The notes beneath the pieces were generated by a model that had not been told where the DNA came from, made no database searches, and saw nothing but the letters and a program-made list of their open reading frames with translations. Of a DNA stretch of 64,000 nt, positions 9,657-20,106 are shown piece after piece. The DNA lies in NCBI GenBank assembly GCA_903772945.1, contig CAICTM010000047.1, forward strand, positions 1 through 64,000, written 5' to 3'. Made by a program: the position numbers and the translations under genes. Origin of the DNA: Seminavis robusta. Lineage: Eukaryota; Bacillariophyta; Bacillariophyceae; Naviculales; Naviculaceae. Every line of letters starts with the position of its first letter. The stretch's first letter is position 1.

Positions 9657-12600
9657 TTACCTGCCGCCTTGCTTTCGTTGCTCGCGTAGCTCCTTGGCCC
9701 TCTTTTGACTGTGGCTCAAATCTACCTTGGCATGACCCATCACTTCGTACACCGCACCATCTGGAAACCCGTAGTTGCCGCTGTAGTCGGGTTGGCCCGC
9801 ACTGTACTTAGCACCAAGGGTCTCGGACTTTCGCAACTCTTCACGGAACTTGTTTTTCATTGACTGAAACCAAAGCCATTTGCGCTCAATCTGGGAGAGG
9901 ATACAGAAAAAACGATACGTGAGCTGCATCGTCCTGCTGTCACGGGCGGCAGTTGTTGTTGTGCGGGACAAGCAAGGGGGAACAAAATCGTACCTGTTCG
10001 TTGGACTTTTGGCGGAACCATTGTGGGCCAACCGCATGCAAGTGCTCGTACAGAGCACGTCGTTCAGTCAAGGTCATTCCAGACAGGCTCAAGCCTTCAA
10101 AGTTGGAGTGGTGGAATTTTGCAACATCGTTGGGATTGACCCGAATCAGCTGCAAGACATTCGTCCTCTTGAACTTCCTGGCAATCGCCTTGGGAATCTT
10201 CTGGGCAAGTTCAGCTTCAGTCATCTTTAAGATGCAGGAAAAATTCGATATCTGAGCGGCATGCTACACTTAGTATTGGCGTGACACGTGAGGACCTCGA
10301 CTTACCTTTCGAACCTCCACGGGCATGTGACGCCGAATCTGTTTCAGTGCTTCACGGTTTTTCTCGCGAACGCTTGCCTCCCACTCTCGTTCACGTCGCT
10401 CTGTCTCACGGCGGTACTCGTCGGAGGCCATTAGCGCAGCGCTATACTTTGTCATTTCTTGCTCCAACGTGAAATAGTCCGGGTGCTGGAAGGAGATTTC
10501 CGCCATGCGCTTGGACAACTCTGCAATCTTGGCTTCAGCTTCCTGGTACGGAATCGTGTCATCGGGAATCGTCAACCCTGCAGCAGTAATGGCTGATTCC
10601 AACCGCCGAACCATCTTTTGAGCATCATTGACTTGATGCACCAACTGCCACTTCAAATTTTCCTTGCCCTGATGTTCCATGGTCCGTGTGGTAAAGCTCA
10701 TCTTCCGTTCGATCGTTCCGGGTTTGCTCTGCCTCTTGTGCACTGAAGTGCTCAAGGAATCTCTCGTTTTGTGGTCAGAGTACTTGCTCAGAGGCTGAGC
10801 TTCTTTTTTGGCCGGCTTTGGTGGTGCTTTGGCCGCAGCCGCCTTGGCCTTTTGTTCTTCTTGCTGTTTTTTAATCAGCCTGGTTTTTTCTTCCATAATC
10901 TTCTTGGCACATGGAATATCACGCGTCCGCTCAGCCTTGATCCCAAACAGCTTCAACTTGCGTCCATTCTTTGCCACCAACTTTTTCAAATTGGACTGCA
11001 CGTCTGCAATTGACTTGGACAGATCGGCATCTTTTTGTTTCAGTTCTCCCATGCGCCACTGGATAAAGTTGAAAAAGACGACGGCGCACAAGTACAAGTC
11101 TTCTGCTAACTCGCACTCGACTACAAGGAGAATCGATGTATTTATGTGTGAGCTGCACGCTGCCGCGGCGATGAGCTTGACAACAAAGTCGGTTCACTTA
11201 CCCGTACTCGGACTGACTTCCCCGAGTCTCTCCAAGTACTGCTCCACGACATTCCCAATGGGGTCTACGGCATCCTTGAAATCCCAGATTTCTTCTTCAA
11301 TGGCATCTTCGGACAGATCCTTCTTGCCACTCCGAACCACGTAATCGATCCATTCTTCGAGCAGTGCGGTGATATCATCCATGGAATCTTCCATGGCCTG
11401 AGTGATGGCTCGAGCATCAATAAGATAATCGTCCGACTTTTTTTTGTAGTGCGTCTCCAGGATGTCGTCGCGAGCTGCCCGTTTCGCGTCGTACTTGGCC
11501 TGTGCCACTTTCTTTGCCTGTGCGGCCTTTTCTTGGGCAATTTCTTCTGGCGTCTTTTTCTTGATTTCCTTGAGAACGCTTTTTTGAGTAGCATTCTTTT
11601 TCGGAATTGCCTTCATGGCAGTAAACGAAGTGGTTCTAGGTTTGGTGGTACCACTGCTTGTTTTCGCGGGAGTACTGCTGCTGGCAGGGCTCTTCTTCTT
11701 GGAAAGTTCTCCCAAAAAGGAGGGTTTGGAGGCGGCTCTGGCAGAAATGGCAGCTGCCATAGGGTTTGCAGCACGCTTGGGTTGTTCGTCTTCCTTGACA
11801 AAGGGTTTTGGCGCTTTGGTGACAGTGTCTTGCTCGTATTCATCTCCCTTGGGGAACCCAAAGTCTCCCGAATAGTCTAATTGTGCATCGGCTTTGAAGG
11901 GGCATTGCATTCCAATCTTGTTGCATTTTTTGTGTGTTGCCGGTGATCCAAATTCCTTTTTATGTTGAGCCCAAGCATCGGCCTGTTCCTTAAATTTGGA
12001 TTTGAAGTTCTGGTACCACTGCGCTTTGCGCTGGGACATGTCGTCCTTGGCCTTGAGCCATTTGGGTCCCACGGTCCGCAAGTGCTCGTAGAGTGCTCGT
12101 CGTTCCGTCAAGGTCAAGCCGCCTGTCTTGAGACCTTCCAAAATACCCGGATGCATCTTTGCAACGTTCTCTGGTGCCTTGCGAATAAGGCTGAGTACGT
12201 CGGTTCGTTTGAATTTGCGCGCAATCTTGGGTGGCAACTTGTGTTGCTTGATCAAAGCGTCTTCGCTCAAGAATCGAATGTTGACGGGCATGTGCCTTCG
12301 CAGTTTGATGAGTGCATCTCTATTTTCGGTTCGATGCTGTTCTTCCCACTCTCTTTCTTTCTGCCTCAATTCTTCGTGGTATTCATCTGAAGCTGTCATG
12401 GCAGTGCTATATTTCTCCAAGTCAGCGCAAAGCTGAAAGTATGTTTTCTCGTCAACATCCCCGCCCATGATGCGTTGCTGGATTTCAATGACTTTTTGTT
12501 TGGCCACCACATAGGGGATATCGATTGGGATGGATATGCCATTGGAACTCAGGACACCTTCCAACTTCTTGGACTTCTTGTTGGCCGCCTTGAGTTGGTT

Positions 12601-12738
12601 CAAAAGAGCATCCACGCCTTCTCTCACATCGATTGGATCCACCGAACGCAACCATGTGGGAATTTGAGAGTTATAGTCCGATAAGGACAGCGCAAAGAGA
12701 CGCTCGAATTCTGCCGGGGCGAGCTTTTCGTCTATCAT
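9657..12738 (-). CDS. Four-exon protein with two tandem copies of a long repeat, function unknown
   Basis: Exons are 12738-11202, 11120-10306, 10224-9994 and 9890-9657, all GT-AG. The joined length is a multiple of three, giving 938 residues. The protein is two diverged copies of one module. Each copy contains a YSA/YST-AMxASDEYxxE segment, MPV(N/E)(I/V)R, then KIARKFKRT or AIARKFKRT, (L/M)TLTERRALYEHL and a DYSG(D/N)(F/Y)GFP end. Between the copies lies a Lys/Ala-rich, likely coiled-coil linker. I recognise no characterised domain. The first in-frame ATG (12738) directly follows a plausible acceptor (ttcaaag), so an upstream exon, for example a micro-exon before gtaagc near 12810, may exist. 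Charge and composition suggest a soluble cytoplasmic or nuclear structural protein (inference). Confidence 0.78.
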
Positions 12739-13773
12739 CTTTGAAAATAAGGGTAGCGGCAATGATTCGATTCGACTCGACTCACTCCAACCACACCAGG
12801 GGTAGCTTACTTTCTCAAGCGATCTTTTAGCAATAGACTACCTCAGATAATGAAGCAAAGCAGATTTTCGATCCCTCGACAAGCTAGCTGTGCATGTAGA
12901 GGACTCCGAATGAACCGGTATGTTCCTTTGGCTATTTGTCTTGACTGTCTTGTGTTTCTTCTTTCATTTTGTTCCTCGCGTTTTGGGAGAGTAGAGTGAT
13001 GTTCTTGGTTCAAGATCCATTGGGGCGTCAGGCAAGATCCAATATCTTGCCAATTGAACCAGTAGCTTTTAGATGTACCCTTGTCCCTTGATATTAAGCT
13101 TGTGTTGAATCGAATCAATCGGAACACACATTAAATCTATCTCACAAAGCAAACAACCATATCATACAGTATTATTGAACTTAGCTGATGACCAACTACG
13201 GTACAAGCTTGTTGTGGCATCTTAATACTCCATCCTCCTTCTCTACTGCCTTAAAAGGGAAAAAATTGCTAATTGGAAGCCATCTTCGAGGCATTGTGAT
13301 GGGCCAAACAGGATGTAACTATCTCGCAGCTTGAAGTCTCACAATAGCATATCATAGAAATATGCTACGGTACACTTTTAGTAGCTCTATTAGATCTATA
13401 TAGCTATTAGTACACTTGATGGTTGATCCAAGGCCTAGCTAGCTGCGTGTAGTGGTACGATGTACCGGTACCGGTAGATACCAATAAATAGATATCGGTA
13501 TATACCGGTGCTGGTACCGCTGGCGGTGGGGACGTGATCAAAAACGTAGTATCTTAAATACAGGGTACCGGTACAAGCGAAAGCTTTGTCTGGAAAAGCC
13601 ATAACCCTGGGTCATGACTATGGGAGTTGACACCCGGGACCCAAAGTTAAGCGTGACTGATCAAACAATTCTGAACGGGTTTTCTTTGGCGCTCAATTTT
13701 GTCTGTCCCCTTCCACGCTCTCGGCCCTCTCAAAAACCTTGAAGAGTTTCTGTTGATTGTTATTGTATCCACC
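12739..13773. other. Divergent intergenic region with TACCGGTA palindromes
   Basis: It sits between divergently transcribed genes and should hold both promoters. Overlapping TACCGGTA palindromes cluster at 13461-13475 and 13566, with further ggtac/accgg variants between. A 94-codon minus-strand frame (12843-13127) has no ATG-supported domain and is not called. Confidence 0.6.
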
Positions 13774-15042
13774 ATGGTAAGCACCCGCAGCCGCAAAGCA
13801 AAGGCAAGCGCCGCTCCCAAACCTCCCGTAAAGAGAAATGACAGCTTTTTGTCGGCCTCCGACGACGATGATGACGCCAAGGAGGAGAGCTTTGAAATGG
13901 CAACCAATGACGCGAGTGACAGTGATGAGGATTTGGAAATTGCAGGCAACGATGATAGTTCGGATGATGAACCTTTGAAAAGACTAACAGTGACAAAGAA
14001 GACTCGCGGTGCTGCTATTCGAACAAGCACTCGAAAGTCTCCAGCAAAGAAAAAGACAGCTGCTGCTTCGCGCAAGCAATCACCCAAAACAGCGGCAAAA
14101 GCCAAAGGCAAATCTCTTGATAACAAGAAGAAGACGACAAAGCAGTTGCGAAAGTCCGTTAGTTTCAACACATCTGATGACGACGACGAGGATGATGATG
14201 GAGATGACAGCGACGCTTCCTTGGACATTGGAAAGAGACTCCATGTCATCAAAATTCAACAACAAACTGAGAAGAGCGGAGGAACCTCATCGTCTGGCGA
14301 GGAAGAAGCCACTGACGAGAGCAGTGACGATGATTCCGTCGTCCAAGCTTCGTCACCTTCCAAACGCCCCGCCAGATCTTCCCGGTTCAAGCAGAGATTG
14401 GCTCAGAAAAACAAGAAATCCAGGCTCCAAAAAGAAGCCAAGCGGGCTACTGGCTGCGAGTCGGAGGAGGAAGACTCGGGATCCGAAGTGGAGATCGTCA
14501 TGCCATATTCGAGCCACAGAAACCCTGTTCTTCGCCAATCCTTGGATGGTGATTCCTCGGATGAAGAGCAAGTGGTCAAGGTGCCCAAGAGTAAAAAGGC
14601 AACCGAGTTTGCCAAGGCCATGGCAAAGCTTCAGTCAGCACAAGCTTATCATGCCGAAGATGTCGATGTGTCACAGGAAATGGAGGCCGAAAACGTGGAC
14701 GACAGCAATGACGAAGATGTGATTTGCCTGGATGACCCTCCGCCACCAAAGTCTCATCAGGGCCACACGGAGGAGACAGCCACCACTAAGAAAGATTTGG
14801 GCAACGCAATTGCTGTGAAACTGAGGACCAACGAAGGCGGTAAAGTCAAAGAACAAATGTTCAAAATCAGAATGCAAGAACCCATGAGCGTCCTCGTGGA
14901 TAAATACAAAACCAAAAACAATCTGACACAGACAGCCAAGGTCAGCTTCCACTTTGACGGAGAACAAATGAATCCCAATTCCACTCCTGCTTCCTTTGAC
15001 ATGGAAGACGATGAGTTGATTGATGTCGTCCTCAAAAACTGA
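13774..15042 (+). CDS. SUMO-like-domain protein of Rad60/Esc2/NIP45 type
   Basis: This is a single exon of 422 residues. The start ATG at 13774 sits in a strong context (ccaccATGG); no ATG lies upstream in frame. Residues 1-310 are disordered: Lys/Ser/Asp-rich with many SDDD/SSDEE clusters (likely CK2 sites) and basic stretches usable as nuclear localisation signals. A SUMO-interacting motif is visible at about 316-321 (VICLDD). The last about 80 residues form a ubiquitin-fold domain: IAVKLRTNEGGKVKEQMFKI, then MSVLVDKYKTKNNL, a beta strand FHFDGEQM, and the ending DMEDDELIDVVLKN. There is no C-terminal di-glycine, so it is a SUMO-like domain and not a conjugated SUMO. Family knowledge links such proteins to genome stability and SUMO signalling in the nucleus; the exact orthology is inferred. 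Confidence 0.82.
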   Translation: MVSTRSRKAKASAAPKPPVKRNDSFLSASDDDDDAKEESFEMATNDASDSDEDLEIAGNDDSSDDEPLKRLTVTKKTRGAAIRTSTRKSPAKKKTAAASRKQSPKTAAKAKGKSLDNKKKTTKQLRKSVSFNTSDDDDEDDDGDDSDASLDIGKRLHVIKIQQQTEKSGGTSSSGEEEATDESSDDDSVVQASSPSKRPARSSRFKQRLAQKNKKSRLQKEAKRATGCESEEEDSGSEVEIVMPYSSHRNPVLRQSLDGDSSDEEQVVKVPKSKKATEFAKAMAKLQSAQAYHAEDVDVSQEMEAENVDDSNDEDVICLDDPPPPKSHQGHTEETATTKKDLGNAIAVKLRTNEGGKVKEQMFKIRMQEPMSVLVDKYKTKNNLTQTAKVSFHFDGEQMNPNSTPASFDMEDDELIDVVLKN

Positions 15043-15310
15043 AAATGGTCCAGGTTTGACTGTGCACTGTGAACAATCATTGCTTTACTCCTACATTATT
15101 ACATTCACTATTAGGCTTTTTGTTGGACTGTGGAGTGACTCAGTCAGCTTTCCTTTTATCCGGTACAGTACCGGTGGTTGACGAAAGGAGTACCACGAGA
15201 CCGAATGCTCTCTTTGTATATGCTTTCTAAAGATCATTCTAGCTAGTTACCGGTACGCTGTACTTTCGTTGTTGTAGGTCAAGCCATGCAGCACCGCCGA
15301 AGCCACACTA
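15043..15310. other. Short 3'-3' spacer
   Basis: It separates convergent genes and carries two TACCGGT-type palindromes, at 15168 and 15248. Confidence 0.5.
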
Positions 15311-16513
15311 CTATGATGTCCCTTCCAATCGCCAATCTCGCTTTGCCAACCAGGATTTGGTTCTGACGCAAGCAATGGCTTCTACTGGTTTGGCATCGAT
15401 GATGGCCTCTTCCATCGTCACCTTGGCATCACTCCAAGATTTGGGAAGGGACAGTTTGGGAATGATTGCTTTGCACACAGGGGCTACCACAATCACATCC
15501 ACAAAGAAGGATCCCAATAGTTCATTCAATCGAGAGATTTGAGCATCTTCTTCTTTGTATGTTTCGGCGGATACCAACGTTACAATGGCTGCGTCACCCA
15601 TGGCCTTTTGGAACTTTTCCAGGACTGCTTGGCTGGGCGCCAACACAGCAACCCGAGGAAGAACCATAAAGATTGGAGACACCCCTGAAAACGAATCAGG
15701 ATCAGGAGCGTCGTACCAGTACCCAGCCCCTGGTGTCTCAAGTGGTCCAAAGACCCCGCAATCGGTAATGCGTATTGTTGCTGTTGGGTCTCCCCCTGGT
15801 GTTCCCAATGTCTCTGCCTTGTCCAAGACCTCAAATCCACTAATGGCCCGGCCAAATATGACATGCTTGCCATCGCATTGCGGGGCAGCATCAAAAGTGA
15901 AGAAGAATTGTGATGAATTGGCATTTTTGCCGCTGTTTCCCATGGACAGAATGTACTTTTGGTCATGTTTGAGGTTCAGACCAGCGCGTTCATCTTTGAA
16001 CTTTTTCCCATTGTAGATGGACTCGCCACCACTTCCATTGGCCAGTACAAAGTCTCCACCTTGTAGCACAAAACCAGGAACACATCGATGCATTGTCGAA
16101 CCTCGGTACGATAACGGCTTGCCTGACGATCCGGTTGGAACGGGCTTGGGCTTTTTGTCTTTGGATCCTGGAATGATCGATCCATTGGCACATAACGTGG
16201 CAAAGTTCTCTGCTGCCATGGGAGCCACTTCCCAGTATAGTTCCACCACTACCCGATTCCCTCCAACTGGAGGTTTTGTTTCCACACCAATCGAAGTGGC
16301 CTTGGAGCTCCACTCATGATCCGTTGCAATCAAGTCTTTGACTCGACTAATTTCAGACCCACCCAATAATCGAAGATCTTGGGACGTAAAACCATATCTT
16401 GTATCTGTAGCATCCACAAAACCAGCAGCCGTCGCTAGCTTGGCACGGTGATCATCAAAATCCAAGTCGAGGAAACAGTATCGGCTGGTCTCGGCAGTGA
16501 TCCCTGATGCCAT
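15311..16513 (-). CDS. Cyclophilin-type peptidyl-prolyl isomerase with N- and C-terminal extensions
   Basis: The protein has 400 residues and a single exon. The first ATG in frame is at 16513; the frame is open a little further upstream without an ATG. The cyclophilin domain spans about residues 78-265. It shows VVVELYWEVAPMAAENF, the catalytic segment MHRCVPGFVLQGGDF with the expected Arg and Gln, SSQFFFTF, and DGKHVIFGRAISGFEVLDK. The Trp of the classical cyclosporin-binding site is replaced in APQCDGKH. The N-terminal about 75 residues and the C-terminal about 130 residues are extra to a minimal cyclophilin and unassigned; no signal peptide is evident, so cytosolic or nuclear location is likely. 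It is convergent with the SUMO-like gene. Confidence 0.9.
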   Translation of the reverse strand: MASGITAETSRYCFLDLDFDDHRAKLATAAGFVDATDTRYGFTSQDLRLLGGSEISRVKDLIATDHEWSSKATSIGVETKPPVGGNRVVVELYWEVAPMAAENFATLCANGSIIPGSKDKKPKPVPTGSSGKPLSYRGSTMHRCVPGFVLQGGDFVLANGSGGESIYNGKKFKDERAGLNLKHDQKYILSMGNSGKNANSSQFFFTFDAAPQCDGKHVIFGRAISGFEVLDKAETLGTPGGDPTATIRITDCGVFGPLETPGAGYWYDAPDPDSFSGVSPIFMVLPRVAVLAPSQAVLEKFQKAMGDAAIVTLVSAETYKEEDAQISRLNELLGSFFVDVIVVAPVCKAIIPKLSLPKSWSDAKVTMEEAIIDAKPVEAIACVRTKSWLAKRDWRLEGTS

Positions 16514-18269
16514 GGTTTTATTGTTGGTCCAAGCTGAATACGGTAGACCTCGATTGGTGCCTCTTTGATTTTTTGATGTCACAGAGCTTGCTTTGCACGC
16601 GGCGTGGGCACAACCGGAATCTCTAACCCTCTTTTTTCAACAAACTCAGTGCGCACCACCCCCACTCCAATACGGTACCTACCACAGTCGACCTCTATGC
16701 TGCTACCTGCACCAGGATGGACCAACACAAAAACCCCAACACCTGACAGGTGCCACACATGAGCCAATTATTATGTAGCTAGAACAGGACTAAAGAATCC
16801 TGGATTTCTTGTTCTTATACCAACCCTAGCCCATCTACATGCTCCATTCCAGCGCTGCATCTGGTCCATCCCCAGGACCAACTCCAGGGCACACTCTGAC
16901 TAAGCCTGTCTCTAACAGCCACACCATACCTGGAGCTGGGACCATCCAGCCTCAGACCTGATCTCCTCTCAGACCCACTCCCGCCTTGACCCGCCCATAC
17001 CCAGCCCAACTCTACAAGTGCACTGTATCTCGTACATGTAAGACCATCACCTGGAACCACAGCTTGACCTGGGCCAACTCCTGGATGGTCCAACCAGGAC
17101 CCGCTTCTGGCCTCAGCTCTTTGGCTGGGCTGGGCTGGGCTGGTTTCTGGAACTAGACTGCCCCAAACAAGGGAGGAACAACTCCTAGCGAGACCACCTT
17201 AATTAAGGAAACATACAAATGTATCAGGCCTGTACCTACCTGGATCTGGACCCATGCCTGGTTGGAATGGGACCATGAGGATATAATGGACCATACGTGG
17301 GGCTTGGTCAAGGGTTGCATTTATTTTTCGAATTGAGTTGAGATGTGGTTACCAGTGTCGTTGTAGCCACAAGGAGGCTCCAATAAGCCACAACAAGCTG
17401 CTAGCCAGAGCCCTCTGCTCCCTGCCCTCAACCCTCTACTCCCTGCCCTCAACCCTCAACCCCTCTAATCGTGTTGACACCATAACCAGCTGTTGAATGT
17501 GGGCTAGCGCAGCTTGTCCCTGCAAGGAGCTCGAGGGACTCTGGAATGGCGGCAGCTTGCCCTTCATGGAGGGAATGAGCGGGAATGTTACTCCACGACT
17601 GCCGGTTGTTCCTTGTGCGAGGATATGGCCAATCAGCTTCAACTCCTGACGTACACGAGATTCCGCTAACGTTGCACTTGTATTGCCGGTCCCAAGGGCC
17701 ACTCACAGCCATCAGCAACCCGAAGTACGTAAGTCACTCCTTGTTGGAAAATCTCACCACCAAAATCCACCACCGAAGCAGATTTTTTTAGCTTTGGGGG
17801 TGGCGAGGTTTACGGAGTATAAAATACTACAGTAGAATTGTTTCAAATATAACATTTGGCTGCTTTACCAGAAATAAGAGCTCGAGGGCATTCCTCCTTT
17901 TTTGGTCCTCTTTCGAGGGTGCTGACGGTTAGGCGGTTAATAAGACTACCACCTACTGCCAGAAGCCAGCTCTATAAATTTAGCCCGCCCTATCTTGCTA
18001 CTCGGGCACAGTGGCAAAGAACGAGAACGGGCCATCAGGAGATCGCAACAACACCACAACCAGTCCGTCCATCACAGTCGTCGCCGAGTGAGAACGAGCA
18101 GAGGAAAGCAAAGAACAACTCAAGTGCTGCTGATCTTGCTTTGTTTCTTCTAACATCCTTCCCACCTCCATCCACAATCCGAAGTCCCCGAGAGCTGCGA
18201 AGCGTGTTTTAGAGAACATAAAGCCACTCTTTTTCTGTAGATTCATTCAATTCATCTCGCACTTTCACA
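16514..18269. other. Long intergenic region, divergent promoters
   Basis: No gene is supported over 1.75 kb. It contains a gggct microsatellite near 17125-17142 (gctgggctgggctgg) and a duplicated ctctgctccctgccctcaac unit at about 17410-17465. Frames of 60-118 codons on both strands overlap each other and are chance. The last few hundred bases are the 5' region of the ClpS gene. Confidence 0.55.
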
Positions 18270-18758
18270 ATGAACTCTTTCCTACGCGTCTTCTTCATGG
18301 TTGTTGCCGTCCTGTTGGTGGTACCTGCTTCCGCATTCTCCCCTGTTGCCACACTCTCGTCACGAGGAGTGACTGCCTCCTCTGCTAGTTCCTTGGCCAT
18401 GGGTGTCGCTATCCTAGAGAGAGATTCGGTGATCACCAGAGGGCCCGCAATCCTCGAACGCACGGAAGAAGGCACTACCAAGGAACCCACCCGCGACCGA
18501 AAGCAGCAAGGGAACGAGAACTGGGAGGTCCGCATCTACAATGATGGTCTCAACACTCGAGAGCATGTGGCACGATCGTTGGTTCAAGTGACTGGCATGT
18601 CGGAGTTGATTGCCTACCAGACCATGATGCAGGCTCATCAGACTGGACTTGCCGTCGTTGGCCGATGGGTCTTTGAAATTGCAGAGATGTACCACGATGA
18701 ACTCAAGCGAAACGGCATTGTCTGCGATATCATTCCCGTTGGGGAAGACGGTCGGTAG
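18270..18758 (+). CDS. clpS: Plastid-targeted ClpS protease adaptor
   Basis: The protein has 162 residues and no intron. The N-terminus is a signal peptide (FFMVVAVLLVVPASAFSP). It ends in ASAFSP, which matches the diatom ASAFAP motif at the signal-peptide/transit-peptide junction, with Phe at +1; the protein should therefore enter the complex plastid. A Ser/Thr-rich transit-like region follows, then the ClpS core (about 85-162): VRIYNDGLNTREHVARSLVQ, VTGMSELIAYQTMMQAHQTG and VGRWVFEIAEMYHDELKRNG. ClpS binds N-degron substrates and delivers them to the Clp chaperone; its folded core with the Asn-Asp loop and the Met/His segment is recognisable. This is one of the clearest assignments in the window. 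Confidence 0.92.
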   Translation: MNSFLRVFFMVVAVLLVVPASAFSPVATLSSRGVTASSASSLAMGVAILERDSVITRGPAILERTEEGTTKEPTRDRKQQGNENWEVRIYNDGLNTREHVARSLVQVTGMSELIAYQTMMQAHQTGLAVVGRWVFEIAEMYHDELKRNGIVCDIIPVGEDGR

Positions 18759-20106
18759 CTACCTTTGCACGGACCAAAAGTACATTGCTGCAACCACCAC
18801 TCCACTACGACACGTACTTGCTACTTTCTGTTGTGAAACCATTTTTCAACATTGACGCGGATGATGAGATGAACATTACAGTTTGTTCACAGAAGACACT
18901 TGAAAACAATCAATCATCACGCGCACTCCACTACTTCATCCTTGTATCAATCACCATGACCGAGAGATGGAAAGACCCGAAGACGCATCCCTGCCTACTA
19001 CACCACAACACCACTACTGGGACCACCATTCATGACTAGCTGACATTCGACAAACAAGCAATCCATTAGGATCCATTTCACGCTGACAAACAATAAGTTC
19101 TGCTGTCTCGACCCTTTATGTCTGCAGAGAACGCTGTAATACTTAATACTGCAAATTATCAATTTCACAAACGGTCTCCGTCGTAGGCGTTTGCTAGTTA
19201 GCCAGCCGAAGCATCGCCCAGCCCACCCCACCAAACTTTTGCGTCAAATCGGTTCGCACACCGTCTCCCTTGAGCAACCGTCCATGCTAGCCAGCCAGTT
19301 TGTTTCTGCAGTTGAGCTGCATCCGGCATCATGTTCACGCGTCGTCGGTCTGGTTGACAATCAATACCGTACTAGCCAGTTATAGTTGTCGGCATTCCAC
19401 ATCAAAGCGAATCGAATCAAAGGCATGATGGCAACGCATCGTTGATCTTGCAAGCAGCTGATCCAGCCAACTATCCCGGTACCTGTACGAGACTTCATGC
19501 GGTACGATGCCTAGCTAGCTTTTCCAAGTGGCAGTTGGTTCCAGCATCCATGCCAAAGACAGCTACTTTTCCAAGTGGCAGTTGAGTGATTCCTGCATCC
19601 ATGCCAAAGACAGCTACTTGTATAGCACGTATAGATGCATGTACTCTACTATACCGGTACGTTCGTCTGCTGTTTTAATACCAACCGCAATGGAGGGAGC
19701 GTCGCCAGGCCAAATCCACCATGGACCAGCTCCGAAGACGCTTGCATGCAGCCCAGAACAAAACCTGGACCGGATCCGCATCGACCTGGCACTATACATG
19801 CGGTTCGTTACCGGTAGCTGCACTGACGAAAGTACATGTAACCGCCCTGCTACTGTACTCGGACAAGAACTAGCTAAAACATGCGTAATGCAAAAAGGAT
19901 TCAGGTTGCCTATCACGATGTTGCTTGTGCATGTATTTGCAGGCCGATATTCGATCCGATTCATGCACTCCTTGCAATGTCGGGGAGTCGAGTCAGGTTT
20001 TGTTCAACTAAAAACTAGAGACGCATACTACACAAGGGAACGCTTGTATTCAGTTACCGGTACATCTCATATTCACTCGTACTGGGTTAGCCGTTGGTGG
20101 GCACTA
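18759..20106. other. Intergenic 3'-3' region
   Basis: No supported gene. It contains the 19.5 kb duplication listed separately and three TACCGGTA palindromes (19651, 19808, 20055). A long plus-strand frame (19528-20412) runs into the antisense of the thioesterase gene and is treated as chance. Confidence 0.55.
19519..19618. repeat. Imperfect tandem duplication, about 47-53 bp units
   Basis: The two units begin cttttccaagtggcagttg at 19519 and 19566 and end catccatgccaaagacagct. The second has a short insertion in the middle. Confidence 0.85.

Noticed and set aside
10808-12390. Plus-strand frames opposite the four-exon gene
   Set aside because: Antisense shadows; the minus-strand gene has consistent introns and repeated modules.
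13774-13782. Possible splice donor at the SUMO-like start (atgGTAAGC)
   Set aside because: The frame reads through with good coding sequence and the ATG has a strong context; no intron is needed.
16815-17718. Short minus-strand frames in the 16.8-17.7 kb spacer
   Set aside because: They overlap each other in different frames and derive from C/T-rich simple sequence.
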